Assembly (NCBI RefSeq): GCF_001653795.1
Contig: NZ_CP011514.1
Span: forward strand, 4,644,668-4,708,667
Direction of reading: 5' to 3'
DNA from: Mitsuaria sp. 7
GTDB lineage: Bacteria > Pseudomonadota > Gammaproteobacteria > Burkholderiales > Burkholderiaceae_C
Length of the DNA stretch: 64,000 nt
In this document: positions 34,801 through 44,352 of the stretch, piece by piece
Position numbering within the stretch: position 1 is the stretch's first letter
Layout of the letters: each line of letters begins with the position of its first letter
Notes under the pieces: model-generated
The model's input: the letters and a program-made list of their open reading frames with translations, nothing else
Databases searched by the model: none
What the model was told of the DNA's origin: nothing
Program-made: the position numbers and the translations under genes

Positions 34801-37083
34801 ATGCATCCGCTCACGCATCCACTCATCGACGCGTTCACCTCATCCTTCCTGCAGGATCCTGCGCTGGACGCCCCGGTGCCGACGACCGCCGGCGTTGCCG
34901 ACGAACAGGCGCCGGCCTCCTGGTGGTTCCGCCCCGAGACCCGGCAGTCGCCCGAGGCGTTCGCACGCAGCGGGGACTTCGACCGGTTCGTGTCCCGCCT
35001 GAAAGCGCACGTCGCCACGCTGGTGGCGATCGTCGGCGCAAGTTCGGACGAAGCCCGCTCGCTCATCGCGTTCCAGAACCATGTGCTGGACGTCGACGGC
35101 CAAGGCGCCAACCGCCACTTCGGTGACGCCGCCGGCAGCGTCTACGGCACCGGCGCTGAATACCTGGATCGACTGGTGCATCTGATCGGCGATCCTCGAC
35201 TGACGCAGGATGCGCGCGTCACCGAGCTGCGCGACCTCGCCGCGCAGTTGACCGAGTGCGGCCACGGTGCCGTGGTCGCGCTTCAGCACAGCGTCGCGCG
35301 TCTCGACCCGAACCGGCAAGGGCTGCGGGGGAAATGCCGCACGATCATGGAACGCACCATCGAACAGGTGGCTGCCGAAGCCGTCGACCGCCGCTATCCC
35401 AAGACGATGCGCGCGACACCGGGCATGCATCGCCACTACGTGGCCGGCCTGCAGATCTGCCTGTTTCGCGAACTGGGACTGCCATGGCGTCAACCGGACG
35501 ATCCGCTGGCCAAGCGAACGTTCCGCCCCTGGACCGTCGACCACTGCCTCCAGCAACTCACCGTCGTGCTGACGCCGCCGGCCTTGGCATTGACCTTGGC
35601 GGAGGACTATCTCGCGCGATATGCCGGCGTCATCCGCGATGCCGGCACACGCGTCCCGGACACACCGCTCACGATCGGCGAGATCCACGAGGGGACGCTG
35701 ACGCTGCTCCCGGAGTTCAACGTGACGCCCGGACCCGCGGCCTTGGTCCGCGTGGACGGAGACACCGGCGCCTGCGTGCTCCAGAACGATCCGATCCTGA
35801 TGGGTCTCCATTTCCTGGAGGCCCTGTCGAAGGCCGAGGTGGCCCATGCGGCGTGTCACGATCCGGTCGCCGCCTGGATCAACGCCGGCAATGAGCCGGT
35901 TCATTGCTTCATCGCCGGCGCACTCGCCTGGGTGATCGAGAACGGCACGCCGCGGCCGCTGATCGCCGCGGACCTTCCCCACCTCGCACGTGCGACTTCC
36001 GCGCCGTTGAGCGCGGCGGCCAGACGGTCGATCTCACTGGGCAGCACGCCGGCGGACCTGGCCGCGCACGTCCTGCCCTCCCTGCTGCGGGATCCCGACA
36101 CCTGCGCCTGGCTGTGCGACCGTCTGGACGACCGCCTGCTGGCTCCCCTGCTGATGGCATGGCAGGCCTGGCAAGTCCTGACCCCTGGGCAGCTCGACTG
36201 GATCGCCCAGACGCTCGCCGCGCAGGGGCGCGTCGACCTGTTCATGCACCTGCCGTTCGACTGGCCCGCGAACGCCCGTCTGGACGTCATCCTCCGCGCG
36301 CTGCAGGCACGACCACCGAAGCTGGACGCCGACGGCCTGATGAGGGTCCTCACCTGCAAGGTCCGGGACCACGCGTCGCTGCTGGAATATCTTCTCCTGG
36401 AGGCGGATACGGCCCGCTGCGCCCGCCTGCTGGACGAACTGACTTCCCGGGTCCGCAGGAACGAGATCGACATGGACGCCCTGGGAACCTTTTCCGATGC
36501 CAGCATGGAGAGGACGGGCATCGCCGCCCGCCTCTTCGGGCCTCTCAAGACCTACTGTGCGCTGACCAAGCTCCTCCAGCACTGCAAGCTGCAGCACTTC
36601 GTGAGGCAGGGGACGAGCTCGCCCCGCCAATTGGCCGTGTGCCTGCTGCCCGCCATGACAGGGCATTTTCCGCGGGTCATCGACACGGGCTCCAGCAGTC
36701 ACATCCTGGCCGCGTCACTGGCCGCGGAGGTCATCGGAAAGTTTCCCTGGGAAGGAAAGGAGAGGCGGGGTCGCGAGACCTTGCGTGCCCTGCTCGAGGC
36801 CCCCGGCGGATGTGCTTCCGAGGCGCTTCAACGCCTCCTCGGTCAACCCGTCGATCTGTTCATCGTGCTGCTGGGGGACACCCTCAGGGCGATGCGGCGG
36901 CTGTCGTTCAGTCCGGAGGAGGCGAGGACCCTGCTCCGCCTGCGCACCGCCTCAGCCCCCGCGGGCATCACCGACATCCTGGCCGAAGTCGCTCGACAGA
37001 TCGACGACGCCGCCGATCAGGAGCGGCTCCCCGAGTCGCTCGACGAGCTGCTGGCCTACACGATCACGCTCGGCCCGGCCTGA
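34801..37083 (+). CDS. Unrecognised large protein, paralogue 1
   Basis: A 760-residue soluble protein with no family I can name. It is paralogous to the product of 39422-41686. Shared N-terminal landmarks are SPEAFARSGDFDRFVSRL (about 50-67), FQNHVLDVDGQGANRHFGDAAGSVYGTGAEYLDRLVHLIGDP (about 90-131) and the LTECGHGAVVALQHSVARL segment. The middle has short helical repeats (LLRDPDTCAWLCDRLDDRLLAPLLMAWQAWQVLTPGQLDWI). Near the end TLRALLEAPGGCASEALQRLL matches the C-terminal module of the two small paralogues. No signal peptide or TM segment. ATG 34801 lacks a clear ribosome site. Multi-helical, effector-like architecture is inference. Confidence 0.72.
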   Translation: MHPLTHPLIDAFTSSFLQDPALDAPVPTTAGVADEQAPASWWFRPETRQSPEAFARSGDFDRFVSRLKAHVATLVAIVGASSDEARSLIAFQNHVLDVDGQGANRHFGDAAGSVYGTGAEYLDRLVHLIGDPRLTQDARVTELRDLAAQLTECGHGAVVALQHSVARLDPNRQGLRGKCRTIMERTIEQVAAEAVDRRYPKTMRATPGMHRHYVAGLQICLFRELGLPWRQPDDPLAKRTFRPWTVDHCLQQLTVVLTPPALALTLAEDYLARYAGVIRDAGTRVPDTPLTIGEIHEGTLTLLPEFNVTPGPAALVRVDGDTGACVLQNDPILMGLHFLEALSKAEVAHAACHDPVAAWINAGNEPVHCFIAGALAWVIENGTPRPLIAADLPHLARATSAPLSAAARRSISLGSTPADLAAHVLPSLLRDPDTCAWLCDRLDDRLLAPLLMAWQAWQVLTPGQLDWIAQTLAAQGRVDLFMHLPFDWPANARLDVILRALQARPPKLDADGLMRVLTCKVRDHASLLEYLLLEADTARCARLLDELTSRVRRNEIDMDALGTFSDASMERTGIAARLFGPLKTYCALTKLLQHCKLQHFVRQGTSSPRQLAVCLLPAMTGHFPRVIDTGSSSHILAASLAAEVIGKFPWEGKERRGRETLRALLEAPGGCASEALQRLLGQPVDLFIVLLGDTLRAMRRLSFSPEEARTLLRLRTASAPAGITDILAEVARQIDDAADQERLPESLDELLAYTITLGPA

Positions 37084-37114
37084 TGACGCCGGCGACTTTC
37101 ACGCCGCGGTGTAC

Positions 37115-37588
37115 TCAGCCCGTCTTGTGGAAGACCGCCTCGTCGCCCGGCCAGGTGTGCGCACGGGCCTCGATCAGGTCGAGCACGTGCACGAAGGCGC
37201 TCCCGGCGCCGTAGTACGGGTCGGGTACCTCGTCCAGGCCCAACCCTGTCATGCCGGCGAGGAACAGCCCCAGCTTCGCCGGAGAGACCGCGGGCCGCGC
37301 CGCCTTCAACCCGCGCAGCACCTGGCGGTCCATCGCCAGGATCAGGTCGTAGCGGTCGAAGTCCTCGGTCGTCACCTTGCGCGAGCGCCAGCGCCGGTCC
37401 ATGCCGTAGCCGCGCTGCTCCAGCACCGCCAGCGCGCGCTTGTCGACCGGGTGCACCCGCGACGACGCGAACACGCCGGCCGAGCGAACCTCCGTCAGGC
37501 CCAGCTCTCCGGCGCGCAGCCGCAGCACGGCCTCGGCCATCGGCGAGCGGCACAGGTTGGCCGCGCAGACCAGCAGCAGTCGGGTCAC
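37115..37588 (-). CDS. Low-molecular-weight protein-tyrosine phosphatase
   Basis: A 157-residue phosphatase. The P-loop LLVCAANLCRSPMAEAVL carries the CX5R motif (Cys about residue 7, Arg about 13) at the N-terminus. The general acid is in VPDPYYGAGSAFVHVLDLIEARA. The start is GTG at 37588, with only a weak purine stretch upstream. It overlaps no gene and follows rpe by 20 bp, probably in one transcript. Such enzymes act on tyrosine kinases of polysaccharide export or as arsenate-reductase relatives. No such partner is visible, so the role is open. Confidence 0.88.
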   Translation of the reverse strand: MTRLLLVCAANLCRSPMAEAVLRLRAGELGLTEVRSAGVFASSRVHPVDKRALAVLEQRGYGMDRRWRSRKVTTEDFDRYDLILAMDRQVLRGLKAARPAVSPAKLGLFLAGMTGLGLDEVPDPYYGAGSAFVHVLDLIEARAHTWPGDEAVFHKTG

Positions 37589-37608
37589 CGGGGTCGTCGC
37601 TTCCGGGA

Positions 37609-38295
37609 TCAGAGCGCCAGCTCGGCGCGCATGGCGTCGATGACGCCCTTGTAGTCGGGCTTGCCGAAGATCGCCGAGCCCGCCACGAAGGTGTCCGCGC
37701 CCGCCGCCGCGATCTCGCGGATGTTGTCGACCTTCACGCCGCCGTCGATCTCCAGCCGGATGTCGCGGCCGCTGGCCAGGATCATCGCCTTGGCCTGCTG
37801 CAGCTTCTTCAGCGCGCCGGGGATGAAGCTCTGGCCGCCGAAGCCGGGGTTGACGCTCATGATCAGCACCAGGTCGACCTTGTCGATGACCCACTCCAGC
37901 ACGTCCAGCGGCGTGGCCGGGTTGAACACCAGGCCCGCCTGCGCGCCCTCGGACTTGATCAGCTGGATCGTGCGGTCGACGTGGCCGCTGGCCTCGGGGT
38001 GGAAGCTCACCAGGTTCGCGCCCGCACGGCAGAAGGCCTGCGCCAGGCTGTCCACCGGCTGCACCATCAGGTGGACGTCGATCGGCGCCGGCGTGCCGTC
38101 GGGCTTCACGGCGTGCTTCTTCAGCGCCTCGCAGACCATCGGGCCGAAGGTCAGATTGGGCACGTAATGGTTGTCCATCACGTCGAAGTGGATCCAGTCC
38201 GCGCCGGCGGCCAGCACGTTGCGGACTTCCTCGCCCAGGTTGGCGAAATCGGCGGACAGGATGCTGGGGGCGATGCGGTAGGTGGGCGGGTTCAT
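37609..38295 (-). CDS. rpe: Ribulose-phosphate 3-epimerase
   Basis: Interconverts ribulose 5-phosphate and xylulose 5-phosphate. The 228-residue TIM barrel has [16 protein letters not shown], the metal-binding [24 protein letters not shown]-type strand ([11 protein letters not shown]), the [11 protein letters not shown] motif and the phosphate site [10 protein letters not shown] plus [13 protein letters not shown]. All active-site residues appear intact. In Burkholderiales rpe commonly sits next to gph and trpE; here it is 32 kb away beside a phosphatase gene, so the cluster has been split. Confidence 0.95.
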   Translation of the reverse strand: MNPPTYRIAPSILSADFANLGEEVRNVLAAGADWIHFDVMDNHYVPNLTFGPMVCEALKKHAVKPDGTPAPIDVHLMVQPVDSLAQAFCRAGANLVSFHPEASGHVDRTIQLIKSEGAQAGLVFNPATPLDVLEWVIDKVDLVLIMSVNPGFGGQSFIPGALKKLQQAKAMILASGRDIRLEIDGGVKVDNIREIAAAGADTFVAGSAIFGKPDYKGVIDAMRAELAL

Positions 38296-38369
38296 GGCAG
38301 GGCGGGCGCGGAGCCGCTGGCGGGGAAAGTCGACGATTGTAGAAAGGCTGCGGCGCGCCCGGACGGCCG

Positions 38370-39248
38370 CTAGCGGTAACGATCCGCGAGCCGCGCGATC
38401 TCCCCCGACGCGCTGATCTGGCGCAGCCGGTCGGTCAGGCGCTCCGCCACCGCCTCGGGCAGCTGGCGCGAGACGACGACGTACTGGGTCTCCTCCTCGA
38501 ACACCTGGGGCCCGATCCGCACGCGCGACTCCAGGCCCGCGCCGCGCGCCGCCTGGCGCAGGTTGAAGTCCTGGCCGTAGACCCCGCCGGTGCGGCCGCG
38601 CACCAGCATCTGCAGCGCTTCCTTGTCGCTGCGCGCGGATTCGAGGAAGGACACGTCCGCCTCCTGCAGCGTGGCGGCCAGCTTGGTCCCCTGCGCCAGC
38701 AGCAAAGGCTGGCGCCGCGAGAAGGCGCGCAGCTCGTCCCAGGTGCGCGGCGCGCGCTCGTCGCCGGCCCGCATCGCGAGCACATGCGAGATGCGGTACA
38801 GCGGCACCGGCAGGTAGCGCATCAGCGCATGGCGGTGCTCGGACTTGAGCAGGCAGAAGAACACGTCGAGGTCGCCGTTGCTCAGCATCAGCTCGAGCCG
38901 GCGCAGCGGCACCGGCTGGGCCAGGCCCTCGATGTGCAGGTCCGGATCGGTCCGCATCACGGCCTCGGCGATCTCGCCGCACAGGCCGGGGCGTTTCGGA
39001 TCGCCCGAGGCGTACTTGGCCGGCGCGCCGGCCTGCGCGGCGCTGCGCAGCGTCAGCGGTCCGGTGGCGCCCGCCCCCGGCACCGTCGGCACAGCAGGTC
39101 CGGACGGCGCCGCCATGGCCGAATTCGCGGCCACGCCCAGATCGGCGCCCACAGCGGCGGCCACGCCGACCAGCGCCCAGCCGCGCGTGATGGCCTGGCG
39201 CCGAGTGGGACGGAGAGAATCCAACGGGTGTCCTGCCCTTGTCTCCAT
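38370..39248 (-). CDS. Exported family-3 solute-binding-like protein
   Basis: A 292-residue periplasmic protein. The N-terminus has an Arg pair ([13 protein letters not shown]) ahead of a hydrophobic stretch ([25 protein letters not shown]), a possible Tat signal. The body fits the bacterial extracellular solute-binding fold: [43 protein letters not shown] and [44 protein letters not shown]. No permease or ATPase genes adjoin it, so it may be a sensor-type or orphan binding protein. ATG 39248 is chosen so that the signal sequence is near the N-terminus. Confidence 0.75.
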   Translation of the reverse strand: METRAGHPLDSLRPTRRQAITRGWALVGVAAAVGADLGVAANSAMAAPSGPAVPTVPGAGATGPLTLRSAAQAGAPAKYASGDPKRPGLCGEIAEAVMRTDPDLHIEGLAQPVPLRRLELMLSNGDLDVFFCLLKSEHRHALMRYLPVPLYRISHVLAMRAGDERAPRTWDELRAFSRRQPLLLAQGTKLAATLQEADVSFLESARSDKEALQMLVRGRTGGVYGQDFNLRQAARGAGLESRVRIGPQVFEEETQYVVVSRQLPEAVAERLTDRLRQISASGEIARLADRYR

Positions 39249-39421
39249 GACGGATGGCGTCCGGTGCGTGCCGGTCGCGTATGGTGGTCCGTTCGAGCGG
39301 GTTCTGTTTTTTGCTCTGTGCGGTACCCAGCATAGCCGAGGCGGGCCCGAACCAGGAGGGCCGCTCATCGAACCTCGCTCGAATGGGAAACAGAGGTTGT
39401 CGCCTGCGCCACTGATGCGTC

Positions 39422-41686
39422 ATGCCGTTGTCCTCCCTCCTGCGAAACTTCACCCCGTCCTGCCTCCGTCCCGCGATGGACGAGGCGCCCGCCAAAGGCC
39501 GCAGCACCGCGGCCCGCCAGGCAGAGGCCGACGCCTCGGACCCCTGGCGTTACCGACCGCATGAGCACGGCTCGCCGGCCGCATTCGCCCTTCATCCGGA
39601 CTTCCAGCGATTCCGCGAACACGTCGCCGCCCTCACGCGAGAGTTGTCTGCAGTCGACAAGGATTCCCCGTCGACCGCAGCCAGCCTGCAGACCTTCCGG
39701 GACCACGTGACGACCGTCGACGGCAGCGGCTACAACCGCTTCTTTGGCGAGAACGCCGAGGAGATCTACGGCAAGGGCGCCGAGGATCTTGAACGCCTGG
39801 TGCAACTCATCCGCGATCCACAGGTCGACAGGGGCCAGGCGCGCGCGGAGATCCGGGAACTGTCGAGCAGGTTGGCGCTTTGTTCGACCGCCGTGACGGA
39901 AGAACTGCCGGCCAGCCTCCGACGCCTGTCGCCGCCACCGCGCACATTGCCGGCCAAGTGGCACGACGCGCAGGTGAACCTCGTCCGGCATTCGGCTGCC
40001 GAGACGCTGCGACTCAGCGCCTTGAAGACGACGAACCGGCACGCAGTCAATGCGCTGCTGCCCGTCCTGTACAAGGACGTGGGTCTGCCGGACCAACTCC
40101 CCGACGATCCGTTCGTCCTCAAGGATCTCCCGAAGTCCGTGGTCGAGGAGGCCAGGCGGCGGCTCGAAGAAGATCTGCGGCCGTCCTCCGTCGCCCTGCG
40201 GATCGCGGATGACTACCTCATGCGCCTGAGCGCCTCGGTGAATGGGCCCGACGCTGCGGCGTCTTCCTCTCCGTTGCTGACGCTGGAGCGCATGGAGGAA
40301 GCCGTCCAGGCGCTGGCGGCCGAGTTCGGCAGCAAGCCGCCGACATCGGCGGCGTTTCGCGTGGACCCCGCCACCGGCGACTGCGTGGTGGCGACAGACG
40401 CCACGCTGGTCGCCGTGCACTTTCTCCGATGCTGGCGCCGCGACTCGGCTTCCAGGAGGCGGGACAAGCCAAGCCGGATGCCACCCGTCGCCCGCCCCGT
40501 CAAGGGTCCGGCCTTCATGACCGCGGGGTGCCTCGCCTGGGCCGAGACGCACGGCGAGTGTCGGCTGCTGGAACTCGACGACCTGCCAGCATTGAAACCC
40601 GACGACCTGCCGGGTGCCGCGCTGTTATCGGTGATCCGCAACAGCGCACCCGACGACCTGTGGACCAGGTTGCCGGCGGAATGGATGCGCGACAAGGCGA
40701 CCTTCGACGCACTCCTCGATCGCATCGACGACACCGCGCTGAGGGCGTGTTTCGAGCGATGGCAAAGCGCGTCGACTCCCTTGAGCAAGGATCAACAGGT
40801 GCTGCTGATGGAGGCCGTGCTCGGTCGCGGCCGCGGCGCCGCACTCTTCGAAGGCGAGACGCTGGCCTGGCAACGATTGACCCGTCCACACCTGCACGAT
40901 GCCGGCAGCCTGCGGATGCTGTATCGCCAGCGTCAGGCCGGCCAGCTGACGTCCACTGCGTTCGGCGAGTCCCTCGCGAAAGCCTGGACAGCGGCCCAAC
41001 AAGCTGGCGTCCTCGATCTCCTGCGTGTGTCGATGCCCGGTTCTTCGCTCGACGAGCGTCACTATGCAAGTGGTCAATTCGCGAAGCAGTGGCTATGCGA
41101 GGCCGCTCAAGCGCTGTCCTCGACGCCTCCGCAGGTCACCATCCAGGAGATCTCTGAGGCCATCGGCTCAGGCACACATGCACTGTCGTCGGGAGCCTCG
41201 AAGGAAAACGGCAACTTCAACTATCACGCAGTGTTGGACACGATCTCAGCACTGAGAAGCAATCAGGTCGTGTGGGGCAATTCGCAGCAGGCGCACGACT
41301 TCCGACCCGAGCATGCCAGCGTGCTTTTGCGCAGCTTCCTGGATCTGGATGCACAGGGGCGATCGAGCCCGCTGTCGTACTTTTGGCGGCACGCCCGCTA
41401 CAAATCATCGTTATTCAAGATGCTGGAGGAGACGCTGCAAGCCTTGGTTAAATACGGCTGCAACTGGTCCGAACTGGTCGCGATCCTTTCATTCGATGGT
41501 CAGCCCACCAAACCAGGAATGCTCACCCGCCTGGAATACGCCCGCGCCTTCGTCATCGCTCGTTCGTACCCGGACGGCCCTGTGCGGAGCGATCTTCTGC
41601 CCGAAGGATTCAGCGAGATCCCGACGGAGCGGAAGGCGTTCCGCGATGTCGCGACCCAGCATGACGACACGGACGTGCAGGCGTAG
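39422..41686 (+). CDS. Unrecognised large protein, paralogue 2
   Basis: A 754-residue paralogue of the protein at 34801-37083, clear by eye in the first 190 residues. It shares [60 protein letters not shown] and [19 protein letters not shown]; similarity fades afterwards. The N-terminus is Ser/Leu/Pro-rich with few acids ([16 protein letters not shown]). The last third (about 41150-41550) is distinctly less GC-rich than its surroundings. No catalytic signature was recognised. A motif with GGAAAC and CCACTGA lies just upstream of the ATG at 39422. It is isolated from its paralogue by phosphatase, rpe and solute-binding genes. Confidence 0.72.
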   Translation: MPLSSLLRNFTPSCLRPAMDEAPAKGRSTAARQAEADASDPWRYRPHEHGSPAAFALHPDFQRFREHVAALTRELSAVDKDSPSTAASLQTFRDHVTTVDGSGYNRFFGENAEEIYGKGAEDLERLVQLIRDPQVDRGQARAEIRELSSRLALCSTAVTEELPASLRRLSPPPRTLPAKWHDAQVNLVRHSAAETLRLSALKTTNRHAVNALLPVLYKDVGLPDQLPDDPFVLKDLPKSVVEEARRRLEEDLRPSSVALRIADDYLMRLSASVNGPDAAASSSPLLTLERMEEAVQALAAEFGSKPPTSAAFRVDPATGDCVVATDATLVAVHFLRCWRRDSASRRRDKPSRMPPVARPVKGPAFMTAGCLAWAETHGECRLLELDDLPALKPDDLPGAALLSVIRNSAPDDLWTRLPAEWMRDKATFDALLDRIDDTALRACFERWQSASTPLSKDQQVLLMEAVLGRGRGAALFEGETLAWQRLTRPHLHDAGSLRMLYRQRQAGQLTSTAFGESLAKAWTAAQQAGVLDLLRVSMPGSSLDERHYASGQFAKQWLCEAAQALSSTPPQVTIQEISEAIGSGTHALSSGASKENGNFNYHAVLDTISALRSNQVVWGNSQQAHDFRPEHASVLLRSFLDLDAQGRSSPLSYFWRHARYKSSLFKMLEETLQALVKYGCNWSELVAILSFDGQPTKPGMLTRLEYARAFVIARSYPDGPVRSDLLPEGFSEIPTERKAFRDVATQHDDTDVQA

Positions 41687-41754
41687 CCCGGCCGCCTGAC
41701 GGGCGTCCGCATCGCTTTCCAGTGTCTCCGCGCGCGGCGTCCTAAAATCGGTCG

Positions 41755-42129
41755 ATGGCACATCCGCACTTCCATTGCAGCGTCACCGTCGAGCCGATCG
41801 CGGACCAGACCTTCCCGGACCGCAACGAGTTCGCGTACGGCTACACCATCACGATCGAGAACCGGGGCGACGTCAGCGCCCAGTTGATCGGCCGTCACTG
41901 GACCATCGTGGACGGCAACGGCAAGGAACAGGAAGTGCACGGGCTGGCCGTCGTCGGCCACCAGCCGCTGCTGCAGCCGGGCGAACGCTTCCAGTACAGC
42001 TCCTGGGCGCAGATCGCGACCCGCCACGGCACGATGAGCGGCCGCTTCCTGTGCGTCACGGACAAGGCCGAGGTCTTCCACGCCGACGTGCCCGAGTTCC
42101 TGCTGGCCGACTCCGGCTCCCTGCATTGA
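41755..42129 (+). CDS. apaG: ApaG protein
   Basis: A 124-residue single-domain protein of the ApaG (beta-sandwich, DUF525) family: FAYGYTITIENRGDVSAQLIGRHWTIVDGNGKEQEVHGLAVVGHQPLLQPGERFQYSSWAQIATRHGTMSGRF is the complete signature. The family is linked to cobalt/magnesium homeostasis and diadenosine-phosphate metabolism in enterics, but its biochemical role is not settled. Its stop codon overlaps the start of the next gene by one base (TGATG), so they are co-translated. Confidence 0.95.
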   Translation: MAHPHFHCSVTVEPIADQTFPDRNEFAYGYTITIENRGDVSAQLIGRHWTIVDGNGKEQEVHGLAVVGHQPLLQPGERFQYSSWAQIATRHGTMSGRFLCVTDKAEVFHADVPEFLLADSGSLH

Positions 42130-44186
42130 TGTTCCGTCGCCAGGGTTGGGACCTCACGGCACTGCTCAACGCGGCGCAGGCGGCGCATCCGCAGGCACCG
42201 CTCGCCGAGCGCAACCTCTGGCTGGTGCGGTTGATCGAGTGGCTGCGGCACGCGCCCATCAAGGACGACCGGGCCCCGGCGCCAGCAGCGGCAGCGTCGA
42301 CACCCGCCGATGAAGCGGCGCCGCCCGCGGCACCCGCGGCGACGCCTTCGGCCCCGCTGCCGATCCGGCGCCTCAAGTACCTGCTCCGCATGCTGGAGCG
42401 TCATCCCGAACACGCGATGGCCTTCGCCGAAGTCATCGCCAGCGTCTGGGCGGACGTGGACGCGATCAGCCTGTTCGCGGAGGTCGGCTTCGCGCCGCGC
42501 ATGGCGCTGTGGAACGAGTTCCTCGGCCGCCTGCGCCGTCGGCTGCTGCCGCTGAGCGCGGACACCAGGGACCTGTCCGAACTCTTCGAACTGCTGTTCC
42601 CGCACGAGGCCGACGAGCAGTGGATCAACGCCGTCGACGACGAACTGCTGCAGCGGCTGGGCCTGCTCTTCGCCGGCGCGCCCGAGGGCGACTGGCGCGA
42701 GGAGATGCGCGCCGCGATCACGGTGCTGGTGAGCTCGGTGCGCTCGGCCGGACTGTCCGGCGCGCTGCGCGTGCGCATGGATCCGCAGCTGCTGGCGAAG
42801 CGCCCGTTCCGCAACCTCGCGACGGCGTGGGAGCAGGTGGAACACGCGCTCGTCGAACACGACCGCGCCGCCCTGCCCGGCCTGCTGCAGTACCTGCGCG
42901 GCCTGCTCGACGAATGCCGCGCGGCGGTGCGCTCGGTGCCGGACCACCTGGAGGAACACGGCGTCTCGGTGGACCTGATGTTCGGCGTCGAGCAGATGCA
43001 GGCGCGGCTGCGCCGCGTCGAGGACCTGCTCGCGGTGCTGCTCGCGGATCACCCGGAGCGCGAGCTGCTGCGACTGGTCGCCAGCCTGGTGGCGGTCGTG
43101 CACGAGCGGCGCAGCATCCGCACGCTGTTCGCGCGGCACTACTCGCTGCTGGCGCGCAAGGTCGCCGAACGCAGCGCCGAGACCGGCGAGCACTACATCA
43201 CCCGCAACCGCGAGGAGTACGGCGACATGCTGCGCCGCGCCGGCGGCGGCGGGCTGGTGATCGCGGGCACGACCTTCATGAAGTTCGCGATCATGGCGGT
43301 GGGGCTGTCCGCGTTCTGGGGCGGCTTCTGGGCGGGCGTGAACTACGCGGCCAGCTTCGTGCTCATCCTGCTGCTGCACTGGACCGTGGCCACCAAGCAG
43401 CCGGCGATGACCGCGCCGGCGCTGGCCGACAAGCTCCGCCACATCGACAGCGACGCGGGCCTGCAGGCCTTCGTGGACGAGGTGGCGCACCTGTTCCGGT
43501 CGCAGACGGCGGGGATCATCGGCAACCTCGCGCTGGCGGCGCCGATGGTGCTCGTCGTGCAGCTGGCGGCATGGCTGAGCTTCGGCAAGCCGCTGGTCGG
43601 CGTGAAGGAGGCCGAGCACGTGCTGCATTCGCTGACGGTGCTCGGACCCTCGCTGTTCTTCGCGGCCTTCACCGGCGTGCTGCTGTTCGCGTCCAGCCTG
43701 ATCGCGGGCTGGGTCGAGAACTGGTTCGTCTTCCACCGGCTGGACAGCGCGATCGCGTGGAACCCGCGCATCGTCGCGCGCCTGGGCGCGAGCCGCGCGG
43801 GACGCTGGTCCCGCTGGTGGCGCGACAACATCTCGGGGCTCACCGCCAACATCAGCCTGGGCCTGATGCTCGGGCTGGTGCCGGCGCTGCTGGGCTTCTT
43901 TGGCCTGCCGATCGAAGTCCGCCACGTGACGCTGTCGACCGGTCAACTGGCCGCCGCGGCCGGGGCGCTGGGGCTCGATGTCCTCAAGCACTGGCCGTTC
44001 TGGCTCTGCGTGATCAGCATCCTCGGCACCGGCGTGCTGAACGTGGGCGTCAGCTTCTTCCTGGCGTTCAAGGTGGCGCTGCGCTCGCGCGGCATCCGGC
44101 TCGCCGATCAGAAGCGCGTGCGCGGGGCGATCTGGGCGCGGATGCGCCGCCAGCCGATGAGCTTCCTGGTGCCGCCGAAGGGGTGA
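42129..44186 (+). CDS. SpecificRecomb-family (PF10136-like) membrane protein
   Basis: A 685-residue protein commonly labelled site-specific recombinase. The N-terminal about 370 residues are soluble and helical. From about residue 375 there are several membrane helices (GLVIAGTTFMKFAIMAVGLSAFWGGFWAGVNYAASFVLILLLHWTVAT, then three or four more). I see no tyrosine- or serine-recombinase active site, so recombinase activity is doubtful; an envelope function fits better. It overlaps apaG by one base. Its label comes from family knowledge, and conservation next to apaG is typical of Burkholderiales. Confidence 0.82.
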   Translation: MFRRQGWDLTALLNAAQAAHPQAPLAERNLWLVRLIEWLRHAPIKDDRAPAPAAAASTPADEAAPPAAPAATPSAPLPIRRLKYLLRMLERHPEHAMAFAEVIASVWADVDAISLFAEVGFAPRMALWNEFLGRLRRRLLPLSADTRDLSELFELLFPHEADEQWINAVDDELLQRLGLLFAGAPEGDWREEMRAAITVLVSSVRSAGLSGALRVRMDPQLLAKRPFRNLATAWEQVEHALVEHDRAALPGLLQYLRGLLDECRAAVRSVPDHLEEHGVSVDLMFGVEQMQARLRRVEDLLAVLLADHPERELLRLVASLVAVVHERRSIRTLFARHYSLLARKVAERSAETGEHYITRNREEYGDMLRRAGGGGLVIAGTTFMKFAIMAVGLSAFWGGFWAGVNYAASFVLILLLHWTVATKQPAMTAPALADKLRHIDSDAGLQAFVDEVAHLFRSQTAGIIGNLALAAPMVLVVQLAAWLSFGKPLVGVKEAEHVLHSLTVLGPSLFFAAFTGVLLFASSLIAGWVENWFVFHRLDSAIAWNPRIVARLGASRAGRWSRWWRDNISGLTANISLGLMLGLVPALLGFFGLPIEVRHVTLSTGQLAAAAGALGLDVLKHWPFWLCVISILGTGVLNVGVSFFLAFKVALRSRGIRLADQKRVRGAIWARMRRQPMSFLVPPKG

Positions 44187-44232
44187 GACTGGGGGAAAGG
44201 CCGGGCGCGCGGGCGTCTGGCCGCTGCGTCGC

Positions 44233-44352
44233 TCAGGTGGCGTCGCGGTCGTCGGGTCGCTCGCCGCCCTTGCGGCCGGAGAACATCGTCCACCAGACGA
44301 TGAAGACGAGCAGCGCGAGGGCGCCGAGCGCCTCCAGCAAAATCACGCCCAT
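44233..44352 (-). CDS. Small single-TM protein
   Basis: A 39-codon ORF with one hydrophobic helix (ILLEALGALALLVFIVWWTMF) and a basic/acidic tail (SGRKGGERPDDRDAT). Such peptides are plausible inner-membrane proteins and the WWTMFSGRK motif looks conserved from memory of related genomes. Its start codon (44352) shares the palindrome CATG with the mltA start (44351) on the other strand, so each gene's 5' untranslated RNA would lie in the other. No clear ribosome site. Moderate confidence. Confidence 0.5.
   Translation of the reverse strand: MGVILLEALGALALLVFIVWWTMFSGRKGGERPDDRDAT

Noticed and set aside
42129..44186. Site-specific recombinase activity for the SpecificRecomb protein
   Set aside because: No tyrosine or serine recombinase catalytic residues and several membrane helices; kept only as a family label.
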